A stretch of DNA of 64,000 bases from Leptolyngbyaceae cyanobacterium RM1_406_9 (GCA_012033355.1 JAAUQZ010000001.1:1-64000); one strand, 5' to 3'. Shown: positions 30,565 through 41,911, counted from the first letter of the stretch. The notes: generated by a model not told the origin, from the sequence alone. Program-made: numbers and translations.

Positions 30565-31357
30565 CTAAGGCTCCGGGAGCTGATCAGGGTTAATTCCTTG
30601 CGATCGCAAATACTTCTCCAGTCGCTCTCTGGCTTGCCTTTCCTGTTCAGCCCGCAGTTTTTCCTGTTCAGCCCGCAGTTTTTCCTGTTCAGCCCGCAGT
30701 TTTTCCTGTTCAGCCCGCAGATGTTCTGCCTCTTCGGGCAAAGGAATCAGCTCGCCCTCTGCGGTAAACCAACGTAACTGCCGCTGATAAATTCCAAGTG
30801 CTAGCCCCAATTGCTTACTAGGTAAGCGCTGCGAAGCAGTTTCCCCTTCGAGATAATCGCTCTCTACAGGTGAAATGGCGGTATAGTTGCCATCTACTAA
30901 CCGAAACCCAGCAAATTCTAGAGTCTCTGGGTGAAACCAGTAATATTCTGGTACTCGCCATACGTCCTGATAGAGAATTTTTTTGCCCCTTTATCTACAC
31001 TCGCAGTAGAGCTAGAGAGCAGTTCAATCACCACGTTGGGGTATTTCCCCCCTCTTCCCAGATTGCCCAACTGCGACGGTCTCGCTTTTCAGTTCCCAAC
31101 ACTACAAAAACATCGGGGCCCCGAAAGTCTTTTGATTTAAGCTGCTGTTTATTGTAGTAGACAGTCAGATTCCCGGAAATGTAAAAGTCTTGACGCTCTT
31201 GCCACCAGTACTTCAATAGGCGAATTAACAAATCAATCTGATTGCGATGAAAGTCAGTTTCCAAGGGTGGCTCATCACTGTAGAGGTTGCCAGGAGGTAA
31301 CTCGATATTAGCAGCGGTATCTTTACCAGCAGGCAGATTCTCATCGAGACGAACCAT
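30565..31357 (-). CDS. Second Uma2-family protein, interrupted by two homopolymer frameshifts (C6 at 31047-31052, T7 at 30978-30984)
   Basis: Repaired reading: WEEGGKYPNVVIELLSSSTASVDKGAKKILYQDVWRVPEYYWFHPETLEFAGFRLVDGNYTAISPVESDYLEGETASQRLPSKQLGLALGIYQRQLRWFTAEGELIPLPEEAEHLRAEQEK... Confidence 0.85.
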
Positions 31358-31478
31358 TGCAAAACACTCCGGCGAGACGCTTTTCAATATCATACTCGAA
31401 TTAAGCAACGCCAAAAAGTGAGAGGTTGAAGCAGAGGGAAATTGAAGAATCTGGGCATTGCTGAATGGCAGATCCACA

Positions 31479-32174
31479 TCACACTTCAGCAGATCGGCAT
31501 CCACCCAATACGACAAAGCTAAAGTTTTTGTACCAGCAGTCTACGTCCTGAAATCCTGCGGCTTCTAGCCAGCCTAGTTGGAGATCAAGGGGCGCAAGGC
31601 GATCGAACTTCATTCGTTTTTGGGCGGCAGCAAGAGCATCCGCGGAAACGCCGAGAGTTTTCACCGCATTGAGCCAGTTTTGCCGATAAAGTTTGTCTAG
31701 ATTAGCTGTATTAGCTGTTCTGCCCAACACCTGATCAGCATTGATAAACATCCCACCTGGTTTTAGCGCTTGATGAATGCGGCTGTAAAGTCTTTCCTTG
31801 TCCGCATCGGATAAATGATGGATAGATAATCCGGAGATGATCAGATCGTAAGAGTCGCCAAAGTCCGTTTTGGCATAATCTCTAACCCAAATTTTAGGAG
31901 ACTTGCCCATCCCTGCAAATCGAGCTTGAGCCTTTTCTAACATCTCTAGCGCCAGATCCATCAAAGTGAATTCTGCATTAGGAAATATTGCCTGCACCAT
32001 GCCCGAATACAGTCCGGTTCCTGCACCTAAATCCAATACTTTTAGGGGTGCAGTATGTTCAAACGGAATCACCTGAACGGCTGTGCCATAAAAGTCATCA
32101 AAACACGGAACTAGAATGCGCCGCAGCCCATCATATTCCGCAGCAGCCAGGTTAAACGCGGCTTGAATATTCAT
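31479..32174 (-). CDS. Class I SAM-dependent methyltransferase
   Basis: LKVLDLGAGTGLYSGMV motif I; start at MNIQAAFNLAAAEYD (32174). Confidence 0.88.
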   Translation of the reverse strand: MNIQAAFNLAAAEYDGLRRILVPCFDDFYGTAVQVIPFEHTAPLKVLDLGAGTGLYSGMVQAIFPNAEFTLMDLALEMLEKAQARFAGMGKSPKIWVRDYAKTDFGDSYDLIISGLSIHHLSDADKERLYSRIHQALKPGGMFINADQVLGRTANTANLDKLYRQNWLNAVKTLGVSADALAAAQKRMKFDRLAPLDLQLGWLEAAGFQDVDCWYKNFSFVVLGGCRSAEV

Positions 32175-32205
32175 GTTGAATGTTCTTTGTTGAAAGTGAA
32201 AGTCT

Positions 32206-32364
32206 CTCGTTACCAGGTAGAACCTGGTAACGAGAATATTAGAGTTAAACTCGTTGCCAAGCTCAGCTTGGCAATGCAATTGAGGAAGCTTCTGCTTCCC
32301 TCTCGTTGGCATTGGAAGCAGGAGCTTCCAGTACGCCGTTACCAAGCGGGAGCTTGATAACGAG
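32206..32364. repeat. Dispersed repeat cluster (CTCGTTACCAGG...CCTGGTAACGAG hairpins)
   Basis: CTCGTTACCAGGTAGAACCTGGTAACGAG inverted repeat followed by CTCGTTGCCAAGCTCAGCTTGGCAA... and ...GATAACGAG. Confidence 0.65.
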
Positions 32365-32407
32365 AACCGGAGTTTACTGTGAAAGCGATCGCCCCCACCA
32401 GACCATC

Positions 32408-34053
32408 CTAAAAATTGGGAATTTCGGCAAACATACTTATTCTTTGGGGCGGTTCTGCGGAAAGCTGCTTTTGCCAGTAGCTATAGAGCCGATTCAGCGC
32501 ATTCACATAGGCGTAGGCGGAAGCTACGATAATATCTGTATCGGAGGCTTGCCCAACGAACAGCCGTTCCTGATAGCGCAGATGAATGGTGACTCGTCCC
32601 AGTGCATCAATGCCTTCGGTGACGGACTGCACAGAGAACTCAATTAACTCATTCGGCACCTGCACCAGTCGATTCACGGCTTTGTAAACTGCATCAACCG
32701 GGCCCGTTCCTACCGCCGCATCGGTGAGAATTTTGCCGTCGGGCATAAGAATCGTCACAGTGGCAGTCGGGCTAGCGCAGTCGCCACAGGAAACCTGCAC
32801 CTGCTCAAGCTGAAAGGCGTGTTCGATTTGAGCTTGTAATTCGTCACGGGCGATCGCTCCAGATCGCGATCGGAAATCTCTTTTTTCTTATCTGCCACTT
32901 CCTTGAAGCGGTGAAAAGCCCGGTTCAGGTCTTCCTCATTTAGCTCAAAGCTCAACTCCTGCAACCGAGTTCTAAAAGCATTGCGACCGGAATGTTTGCC
33001 CAACACGATCTGGTTAGCGGTTACACCCACCGAAGCTGCATCCATGATTTCGTAGGTTTCTCGGTGCTTGAGAACGCCGTCCTGGTGAATGCCAGACTCA
33101 TGAGCAAACGCATTTGCACCGACGATCGCCTTATTGGGCTGCACCGAAATCCCCGTCGCGGTAGAAACCAGACGAGAAGCTTTGTAGATTTCCTGAGTGT
33201 TAATTCGAGTCAACGGTGCCTCTGACTCTGCCGGACGACCCAAAAACACATTGAAATGGGGCTTGCGAACTTGCAGCGCCATCACCACTTCTTCTAGTGC
33301 GGCGTTCCCTGCTCGTTCACCAATGCCGTTGATCGTGCATTCTACCTGACGCACACCCTGTTCAATGGCCGCCAGGGCGTTTGCCGTCGCCAAGCCCAAA
33401 TCATTCTGCGTGTGAACCGAGAGAATGACTTGCTCAATCCCCGATACATTTTCTCGAATGCCGCGAATCAGCGCTTCCATATCCTTTGGGGTGCAGTAGC
33501 CAACGGTGTCAGGAATGTTGAGCGTCGTGGCTCCAGCGGCGATCGCTCGCTCCAACACCTGATATAAAAACGCTGGATCAGAACGGCTGGCATCCATTGG
33601 CGAAAACTCTACATCGGTCACAAAGCTTTTAGCATAGGCAACCATTTCTTCGGCGATCGCCAACACTTCCTGGCGCGATTTCTTCAACTGATATTTCAAG
33701 TGAATATCAGAAGTTGAAATAAACGTATGAATCCGAGGATGCGCCGCAGGCTTAACCGCCTCTGCCGCCACCTGAATATCTTGCCGAACCGCTCTTGCCA
33801 AACTACAAATGATTGGCCCATCTTCAACGCCGACGATCTTTGCTATCTGATTGACCGCCTCAAAATCACCAGGGCTAGAAACCGCAAACCCTGCCTCAAT
33901 CACATCTACTCCCAGCCGCGCCAGTTGTTGAGCAATCACCAGCTTCTCTTCCGGATTCAGCGTTGCACCGGGAGACTGTTCGCCATCCCGCAGCGTCGTA
34001 TCAAAGATAATGACTCGGTCTGGTTGAAGTTGAATGCTCATGGTTAGCTCCAT
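32408..34053 (-). CDS. leuA: 2-isopropylmalate synthase, interrupted by a frameshift after GCGATCGC at 32850-32857
   Basis: ORF 32755-34053 carries [16 protein letters not shown] and the catalytic domain; regulatory domain is in ORF 32408-32800. Adding one G to GAGCGATCGCC restores [32 protein letters not shown]. Confidence 0.93.
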
Positions 34054-34119
34054 GTTGAGGGATGAGAGATGAGGGATAAGGGATAAAAGCTATTCATCCT
34101 TCATCCTTTATAATGAATA

Positions 34120-34129
34120 TTGTATACAA
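34120..34129. promoter_or_regulatory. Perfect palindrome TTGTATACAA, candidate GntR/FadR-type operator
   Basis: 10-bp palindrome between divergent leuA and GntR genes, resembling FadR/FCD GntR operators (TnGTATACnA). Confidence 0.5.
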
Positions 34130-34136
34130 AAATAAA

Positions 34137-34835
34137 ATGTCCCGTGATCATTTTATGGAATCAGTCGATTTGAGTGACCTGGCAGCGGGTGTGTTGCGGC
34201 AGCAGCGGAGTACGCCTGACCTGATTGCTGATGCCTTGCGAGAGGCGATCGTGCAGGGCGTATTTCAAGAGGGTCAGTCGTTGCGGCAGGACGAAATTGC
34301 GGCTCAGTTTGGCGTGAGTCGGATTCCGCTGCGGGAGGCACTGCGTCAGCTTGAGGCGGAAGGACTGGTGATGCTCTCCCCCAATCGTGGCGCGACAGTC
34401 GCGGTGATGTCTCCAGAGGAGGCACAGGAAATCTGCGAGATTCGAGTGGCGCTGGAAGGGTTGGCGCTTCAGCTTGCAATTCCTAATTTGACAGAGGCGG
34501 ATTTGGACAAAGCGGCTGAGATTCTCAAGAAAACGGGGCGCGAAACGGACGTGGGACGCTGGGCCAAGCTGAACTGGGAGTTTCACGCAGTGCTGTATGC
34601 GGCGGGCGATCGCCCTCGCCTTCTCTCTCTAATCAAAACGCTGCACACCAACATCGATCGCTACATTCGGCTGCAAATGGCAAAGATGAATTATCTAGAA
34701 AAATCGCAGCACGAACATCAGCAACTTTTAGAAGCTTGCCGTAAGGGTGACTCAAAAGCGGCGGTGAGACTGTTGAAACGCCACATTGAAACGGCGGGAG
34801 AGCAATTGGTCGCCTATTTGCAGAATGGGCGATAG
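34137..34835 (+). CDS. GntR-family transcriptional regulator, FCD (FadR) subfamily
   Basis: wHTH LREAIVQGVFQEGQSLRQDEIAAQFGVSRIPLREALRQLEAEGLV; FCD effector domain. Start at 34137 preferred over 34113 because 34113 would put the palindrome inside the ORF. Confidence 0.9.
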   Translation: MSRDHFMESVDLSDLAAGVLRQQRSTPDLIADALREAIVQGVFQEGQSLRQDEIAAQFGVSRIPLREALRQLEAEGLVMLSPNRGATVAVMSPEEAQEICEIRVALEGLALQLAIPNLTEADLDKAAEILKKTGRETDVGRWAKLNWEFHAVLYAAGDRPRLLSLIKTLHTNIDRYIRLQMAKMNYLEKSQHEHQQLLEACRKGDSKAAVRLLKRHIETAGEQLVAYLQNGR

Positions 34836-34855
34836 GCAATTAACACCCTAGAGAT

Positions 34856-34904
34856 AGGACTTACTCACTCCTCTGGAGAACAAGGGGCTTAAGACCCTTG
34901 TTAC
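34856..34904. repeat. MITE-like element, family A, partial copy
   Basis: AGGACTTACTCACTCC...AACAAGGGGCTTAAGACCCTTGTTA; right terminus replaced by the CTCGTTGCCAAGCTCC repeat. Confidence 0.6.
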
Positions 34905-34905
34905 A

Positions 34906-34995
34906 CTCGTTGCCAAGCTCCAGTTTAGCAATGTAATGGAGTAAGCTCCAGCTTCCAGTATCAGCAGGAGAGGAAGCTGGAGCTTCTGGTACGCT
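34906..34995. repeat. Dispersed CTCGTTGCCAAGCTCC... repeat with internal inverted repeat
   Basis: AAGCTCCAGCTTCCAG ... AGGAAGCTGGAGCTT inverted arms. Confidence 0.55.
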
Positions 34996-34999
34996 GTTA

Positions 35000-35032
35000 A
35001 GATCTGCAACTCCTTGAAGAAGTTGCAGATCT
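35000..35032. repeat. Hairpin repeat AGATCTGCAACTCCTTGAAGAAGTTGCAGATCT
   Basis: 12-bp perfect inverted arms. Confidence 0.6.
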
Positions 35033-35188
35033 GGGCGCTCTGTAATCCAGGCGACTTGACAAATCAATTTTTTTTGAAATGATGAAAGTGTGTGTTTCAA
35101 CCAATTTGAGCCGCAATCTCTGCACTAACTAGCAGTTGTCCGTTTAGAAGATGTTTAAAGAGCCTAATCTGTAACCCAAAACTTTGTA

Positions 35189-35253
35189 GGGGCGTAGCAT
35201 TCGGCAGGTAAACTCTGGAATAAACCAAAAAGCCCTGCCCGAATGCTACGCCC
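35189..35253. repeat. Inverted-repeat element GGGGCGTAGCATTCGGCAGG ... CCTGCCCGAATGCTACGCCC
   Basis: Roughly 20-bp near-perfect arms around a ~25-bp loop, upstream of pstS. Confidence 0.65.
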
Positions 35254-35359
35254 TCACGGGGGACATTGCTACTTTTCAAACGCTCTTTCAGTTCAAACCA
35301 CGAGTATAAGTTCATCCATCTATAGGTATATTTCTTCCATAACATGAGGTCTAGGGGAA

Positions 35360-36400
35360 ATGAACAGGCTAATTTCCAGATCCGCTTTAGCTTCTGCTCA
35401 GAAAGGTGCGATCGTCCTCGGTCTTGCCGCTTTAGCAGTGAGTTGCACAGCGCCAGAGTCACCGCCTCAGACAGGGCAACAACCAATTTTGATTGATGGA
35501 TCAAGTACCGTTTTCCCGATTACCGATGAGGTCGCTAAGGAATATCAGTTTGGCGAAAACCAAACAGCCCAAATTGATGTAAAGTTTTCTGGAACCACTG
35601 GTGGCTTTGAAAAGTTTTGTGCGGGTGAAACTGACATTAACAATGCCTCTCGTCCAATTACAGTCGAAGAAATTGAGGCTTGTGAAGCTGCGGGCGTAGA
35701 ATACATCGAACTGCCAGTTGCCTATGACGCACTCACCGTCGTCGTTCACCCAGATAATGACTGGGCGCAAGATATCACTTTGGAAGAGTTACGGACAATC
35801 TGGGAACCCACAGCCGAAGGACAAATTACTCGCTGGAACCAGATTCGTCCTTCCTGGCCTGATGCCCCAATCAACTTGTATGGTGCAGGTGAGGATTCTG
35901 GTACCTTTGATTACTTCACCGAAGCGGTCGTGGGTGAATCTGGCGCGAGTCGAAGTGACTATACTGCCAGTGAAGACGATACGGTGCTGGTGCAGGGGGT
36001 CAGTGAAGATCCAAACGCGTTGGGCTACTTTGGTTATGCTTACTACGAAGAGAGCCAAAATGTATTGAAAGCAGTGGCGATCGACAGTGGTGATGGACCT
36101 GTGTTGCCCTCTGATGAAGCCGTGCTGAATGCCGAATATCAGCCGCTTGCCCGCCCTCTATTTATCTATGTAAACGCTGAATCGGCAGAATCTAAGCCTG
36201 AAATAAAGTCTTTTGTTGAATATTACATAACCAATGCCGACAGCATTGTAGAGGACGTCGGTTACGTATCTCTGCCAGGAGAAATGTATGGAATCGCGCT
36301 CGATCATTTTCAGCAGGGCAGGAAGGGAACGGTGTTTGAGGGGCGATCGCAGCAAAACTTGACCATAGAGCAGCTATTGGAGAGAGAGGCCGCATTTTAA
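35360..36400 (+). CDS. PstS/SphX-like phosphate ABC transporter substrate-binding lipoprotein
   Basis: Lipobox [45 protein letters not shown] typical of the PstS family. Confidence 0.9.
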   Translation: MNRLISRSALASAQKGAIVLGLAALAVSCTAPESPPQTGQQPILIDGSSTVFPITDEVAKEYQFGENQTAQIDVKFSGTTGGFEKFCAGETDINNASRPITVEEIEACEAAGVEYIELPVAYDALTVVVHPDNDWAQDITLEELRTIWEPTAEGQITRWNQIRPSWPDAPINLYGAGEDSGTFDYFTEAVVGESGASRSDYTASEDDTVLVQGVSEDPNALGYFGYAYYEESQNVLKAVAIDSGDGPVLPSDEAVLNAEYQPLARPLFIYVNAESAESKPEIKSFVEYYITNADSIVEDVGYVSLPGEMYGIALDHFQQGRKGTVFEGRSQQNLTIEQLLEREAAF

Positions 36401-37407
36401 TGAGTGTGAAAGTTGGGATCAACGGATTCGGCAGAATTGGGCGACTGGCACTGCGGGCAGCTTGGGGTTGGCCAGAACTCAAATTTGTTCACTTGAATGA
36501 GGTCAAAGGTGGTCCGGAAACCGCAGCGCACCTACTCAAATTTGACTCCGTTCACGGACGCTGGGCACCCGAAGTAGATGCAAAAGACGGGCGAGTGTGG
36601 ATCGAAGACCAATCGCTCAGCTTCAGTGAACACAGCACTCCCGGTGAAGTGCCCTGGGAAGACCTGGGCGTTGACCTGGTGTTGGAATGCTCTGGCAAAT
36701 TCAGAACCGTGCAGTCCCTTGACCCTTACTTTAAGCAAGGTGTGCAAAAAGTCATCGTAGCGGCACCCGTTAAAGAGGAGGCATTAAATGTTGTCATGGG
36801 GGTGAACGATCACCTGTACGAAGCCGATAAACACAATCTGCTTACGGCAGCATCCTGCACCACAAACTGTCTTGCTCCTGTGGTGAAAGTAATTCATGAA
36901 GGATTAGGCATTCGTCATGGCATTATCACCACCATTCATGACAACACCAACACTCAAACCATCGTGGATGCGCCCCATAAAGACTTACGGCGGGCCAGAG
37001 CAACCAGTTTGTCGTTGATTCCCACCACTACTGGGTCGGCAACGGCGATCGGGCTAATTTATCCAGAGTTAAACGGCAAGCTCAACGGCTTAGCGGTGCG
37101 AGTTCCTTTACTCAACGCATCTCTCACTGACTGCGTATTTGAGGTAAGTCGCCCCACTACCGTCACAGAAGTCAACAGTTTACTCAAAACCGCCGCCGAA
37201 GGCTCACTTCAAGGCATCTTAGGCTATGAAGAACGCCCTCTCGTTTCGATTGACTACAAAGACGATCCCCGCTCCTCCATCATTGATGCCCTTTCCACAA
37301 TGGTTGTAGACGATACTCAGGTAAAAATTCTCGCCTGGTATGACAACGAATGGGGCTACGCCAACCGTATGGTAGAGCTAGCCAAGAAAGTCGCCCTTAA
37401 TATGTAA
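36400..37407 (+). CDS. Glyceraldehyde-3-phosphate dehydrogenase, ArsJ-associated type
   Basis: [16 protein letters not shown]; catalytic [11 protein letters not shown]; linked to arsJ. Confidence 0.92.
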   Translation: MSVKVGINGFGRIGRLALRAAWGWPELKFVHLNEVKGGPETAAHLLKFDSVHGRWAPEVDAKDGRVWIEDQSLSFSEHSTPGEVPWEDLGVDLVLECSGKFRTVQSLDPYFKQGVQKVIVAAPVKEEALNVVMGVNDHLYEADKHNLLTAASCTTNCLAPVVKVIHEGLGIRHGIITTIHDNTNTQTIVDAPHKDLRRARATSLSLIPTTTGSATAIGLIYPELNGKLNGLAVRVPLLNASLTDCVFEVSRPTTVTEVNSLLKTAAEGSLQGILGYEERPLVSIDYKDDPRSSIIDALSTMVVDDTQVKILAWYDNEWGYANRMVELAKKVALNM

Positions 37408-37484
37408 GGTTTCTATTCGTTTTTACTTGTTCCAAGGCTCTGACTTGGAACGAGAGTTTAAATTCAGAACTCATAGCTAATAAA

Positions 37485-38747
37485 ATGACTGCATCCACTG
37501 CTGACCGAGCCAATTTACGCAACTATATTCTGGTGACGATCGCCTACTGGGGATTCACTATCACCGATGGTGCCCTGCGAATGTTGGTGTTGCTTTATTT
37601 CAACCAGATTGGCTACAGTCCGCTAGAGATTGCAATGCTGTTTCTGTTCTACGAGATCTTTGGCGTGGTCACCAATTTTTTAGGCGGCTGGATTGGCTCC
37701 CAGATGGGTCTAAAAGTGACGCTCTACACGGGCATTGGGCTACAGGTGTTTTCACTGGTGTTGCTGGCGTTTCTCAACCCAGAGTGGGCGCAGTGGTTTG
37801 CCGTTGCTTTTGTTATGGTTGCCCAGGCTTTTTCTGGCATCGCTAAAGATCTGACCAAAATGAGTTCTAAAAGTGCGATCCGGCTGGTGGTACCCCAGGA
37901 TGCACAGTCTTCACTGTTTAAGTGGGTTGCAGTTCTCACTGGCTCTAAGAATGCCCTCAAGGGGGTAGGGTTCTTTGTGGGAAGCGCTCTACTTGCCGCA
38001 TTTGGGTTTGAAAACTCACTCTTGATCATGGCGGCAGGTTTGTTTGTGATCATGCTGACGGGTTTCTTCCTGCCCAGGGGAATGGGTAGAATCAAGGCAA
38101 AAGTAGGCTTTAAGCAACTCTTCTCTAAAAGCCGCGAGATTAATATTCTGTCTGCCGCTCGATTCTTCTTGTTTGGCTCTAGGGATGTTTGGTTTGTTGT
38201 GGGTCTGCCCGTGTTTTTGTATGACACATTGGGCTGGACTTTTACTCAGGTCGGAGGATTTCTTGCCTGTTGGGTGATTGGCTATGGCACGATTCAGTTT
38301 CTTGCCCCGACGCTGCTCAATCGCTTTGGCTCTGGTCAGCCACCTAGAGCGGCAACGATTCAGTTTTGGACGTTTACCCTAACCGCAGTGCCAGCGGCGA
38401 TCGCCCTCGCACTTCTTCTTAATGTTCCTTCCAACATTGCTATTATTGCTGGACTCACTGTGTTTGGCGTTGTCTTTGCTTTTAACTCAGCCGTCCATTC
38501 TTATCTAGTACTGGCATTTACCGATGATGATAAAGTGGCGTTAAACGTCGGATTTTACTACATGGCAAATTCCGGCGGACGGCTAGCTGGTACCGTTTTA
38601 TCGGGACTCATTTTCCAGTTTTTTGGACTAGTCGGCTGCCTCTGGACATCCATGATCTTGGTATTGGCAGCAGGGATTATTTCTCTGAAGTTACCTGATC
38701 CGCAGCCCCAAAAGGCGATCGCCTGGAAAGCAGGCAGCGGAGACTAA
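37485..38747 (+). CDS. arsJ: ArsJ organoarsenical (1-arseno-3-phosphoglycerate) efflux MFS transporter
   Basis: MFS TM topology and position directly after the GAPDH gene; NYILVTIAYWGFTITDGALRMLVLLYFN N-terminus. Confidence 0.88.
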   Translation: MTASTADRANLRNYILVTIAYWGFTITDGALRMLVLLYFNQIGYSPLEIAMLFLFYEIFGVVTNFLGGWIGSQMGLKVTLYTGIGLQVFSLVLLAFLNPEWAQWFAVAFVMVAQAFSGIAKDLTKMSSKSAIRLVVPQDAQSSLFKWVAVLTGSKNALKGVGFFVGSALLAAFGFENSLLIMAAGLFVIMLTGFFLPRGMGRIKAKVGFKQLFSKSREINILSAARFFLFGSRDVWFVVGLPVFLYDTLGWTFTQVGGFLACWVIGYGTIQFLAPTLLNRFGSGQPPRAATIQFWTFTLTAVPAAIALALLLNVPSNIAIIAGLTVFGVVFAFNSAVHSYLVLAFTDDDKVALNVGFYYMANSGGRLAGTVLSGLIFQFFGLVGCLWTSMILVLAAGIISLKLPDPQPQKAIAWKAGSGD

Positions 38748-38832
38748 ACAAGTTTCCAGAGAGAAGCATTTTCTGTAAGGGCAAACGCCCGTTCGCCCCT
38801 ACCCACGATTTATATTGTGTTAGTCGCAGATT

Positions 38833-39987
<1,155 letters not shown>

Positions 39988-40017
39988 CTCACTTGACCAC
40001 TCACTATTCTGACTGGT

Positions 40018-40416
40018 ATGAAGCAAGTTATGTTTGTCTGTCAACACAACTCCCGCCGCTCCCAAATGGCGGAAGGGTTTGCTCGTGCATTGGGCGCTGA
40101 CAAAATTCTAGTCACCAGTGCGGGCCTGAAAACTCACCCCGTCGATCCTCTGGCAGTGCAGGTGATGTCTGAGGTTGGAATTGATATTAGCCAGCAAACC
40201 TCAAAACCTTTGGATAACTTTAAGCCTGAAGACTATGACGCAGTCATTTCTCTGTGTGGCTGTGGAGTTAATTTGCCGCAGGATTGGATCTTGCAGGAGG
40301 TGTTTGAAGACTGGCAGTTAGAAGACCCCGCAGGAAAACCCATTGAGGTGTTTCGAGCAATCCGCGATCAGATTAAGGAGAAGGTCGCAAGTCTCATTCA
40401 AAACGGGTTGCTATAG
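40018..40416 (+). CDS. arsC: Arsenate reductase, LMW-phosphatase fold (cyanobacterial glutathione/glutaredoxin-type)
   Basis: MFVCQHNSRRSQMAEGFAR P-loop; LCGCGVNLP Cys-x-Cys pair. Confidence 0.88.
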   Translation: MKQVMFVCQHNSRRSQMAEGFARALGADKILVTSAGLKTHPVDPLAVQVMSEVGIDISQQTSKPLDNFKPEDYDAVISLCGCGVNLPQDWILQEVFEDWQLEDPAGKPIEVFRAIRDQIKEKVASLIQNGLL

Positions 40417-40482
40417 TGCAGAGTGCTACAGCATCATTAGAATGAAAAGTGGCTAAATGGGATCATTGCTGAGGCACGGCTC

Positions 40483-41907
40483 ATGATCGATCTGAAGGTT
40501 TTGCGTCAGATACCGCTGTTTACTGACCTGCGCGACGAACAGCTTGATTTTGCCCAGTTGGGGCGCGATCGCTCACTCCATCCGGGGGAAATTCTTGCTG
40601 TTGAAGGGGAGCCGTCAGGATACTTTTGGGTGCTGCTGAGGGGCGAAATTCAGTGTACCAAGCAGGTGGGCGATCGCCAAATTCCCTGGACTAACTTTGA
40701 GCCGCACTCCTATTTTGGTCACGAACTGATTTTGTTAGATCAGCCCTATCTGGCTACGGCAAGAGCATTACCTGAGAGTCACCTGCTGGAGTTTGATACT
40801 GCCGCCTTTTGGAAAATGATGGAGCTATGTCCTTCCATTAACCGTGAATTGCTCATTTCGACGGCTCAGCGGACGCAGGATTTGGGAGCCGTTTCCTTGC
40901 AGGCAGAGAAGTTAGTTTCTCTGGGCACCCTCACCTCCGGGCTTGCCCAGGAGCTACAGCACGTTGCCGCGACAGGGCGGGAGGCGGTTGAGCATCTACA
41001 GGAGTTATTTCAATGGCTCCAGCCGCTAACCGTCAAGCTCAACGCCCATCACATGACCTCTGACCAGCAGGAGTTTTTGATCACGCTTCAGCAAACCCTA
41101 CTGGAGCGGATGACCATTTTCCCAGCGGCAGTGAATCCCCAGGGATGGCAGGTGCAAGAGGAAGAAATCGTTCAATGGTTGCTCAAGCGCAGCATTCCTC
41201 ACCCGCAAAAATTCGCCCAGGTTTTGACTCGCGCTGGTTTGGATATCACGATTCTAAATGATATCGAAAGTGTTGTTCCCGATGGTTCGGTGTGTGCGGT
41301 TTTAGCCTGGTTAAAAGCCACGCTCAAGAGCTTAGCGCTGGCTAATGAGGTAGAATTTAGCACTCAGCACATTGCCGAACTCGTTCAAGCTGCAAAAGAC
41401 TATACCTATCTCGACCAGGCTCCCCTACAGGAAATGGATATCCATGAAGGACTGGAGCGAACTCTCACCGTCTTAAATCATCGGTTAGGCTCTGGAATTG
41501 AAGTAATTCGAGAGTTTGATCGCACCTTACCTCCCATTTGTGTGTATGGAGGCGATTTAAACCAGGTTTGGACTCACTTAATTGACAATGCGATCGATGC
41601 AATGGCAGGAAAGGGGCAACTGACCTTGCGAACCACTCAAGTGGATGAAAGGGTTTTAATTGAGATTGCAGATACGGGGTCTGGCATTCCGGCTGAGATT
41701 CAGCCTTTTATCTTTGACCAGCTTTTTACAACGAAAGCAACGGACAACGGTACGGGGTTAGGATTGCCGATCGCCCATCGAGTCGTTGTCAATCAACATC
41801 GCGGGCAAATTCAAGTTCACTCAAAACCGGGCTGTACTTGCTTTCAAATTTATCTGCCAATGGATCTAAGAGAATCAGAAAGCGCCACTGTTTCTCAAGT
41901 TGCTTAA
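40483..41907 (+). CDS. Cyclic-nucleotide-binding-domain protein with histidine-kinase-like module lacking the phospho-acceptor His
   Basis: N-terminal cNMP-like domain; H-box LVSLGTLTSGLAQELQHVAA (Q at the His position); N box IDNAIDAM, G1 DTGSGIP, G2 GTGLGLPI retained. Confidence 0.85.
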   Translation: MIDLKVLRQIPLFTDLRDEQLDFAQLGRDRSLHPGEILAVEGEPSGYFWVLLRGEIQCTKQVGDRQIPWTNFEPHSYFGHELILLDQPYLATARALPESHLLEFDTAAFWKMMELCPSINRELLISTAQRTQDLGAVSLQAEKLVSLGTLTSGLAQELQHVAATGREAVEHLQELFQWLQPLTVKLNAHHMTSDQQEFLITLQQTLLERMTIFPAAVNPQGWQVQEEEIVQWLLKRSIPHPQKFAQVLTRAGLDITILNDIESVVPDGSVCAVLAWLKATLKSLALANEVEFSTQHIAELVQAAKDYTYLDQAPLQEMDIHEGLERTLTVLNHRLGSGIEVIREFDRTLPPICVYGGDLNQVWTHLIDNAIDAMAGKGQLTLRTTQVDERVLIEIADTGSGIPAEIQPFIFDQLFTTKATDNGTGLGLPIAHRVVVNQHRGQIQVHSKPGCTCFQIYLPMDLRESESATVSQVA

Positions 41908-41911
41908 TGGG

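Noticed and set aside
30656-30720. Second short direct-repeat block considered as CRISPR or VNTR
   Set aside because: Same reason: coding heptad repeats without spacers
35280-35360. Search for an ArsR or Pho box upstream of pstS
   Set aside because: No convincing ArsR palindrome or tandem CTTAACCT-type Pho box could be identified by eye
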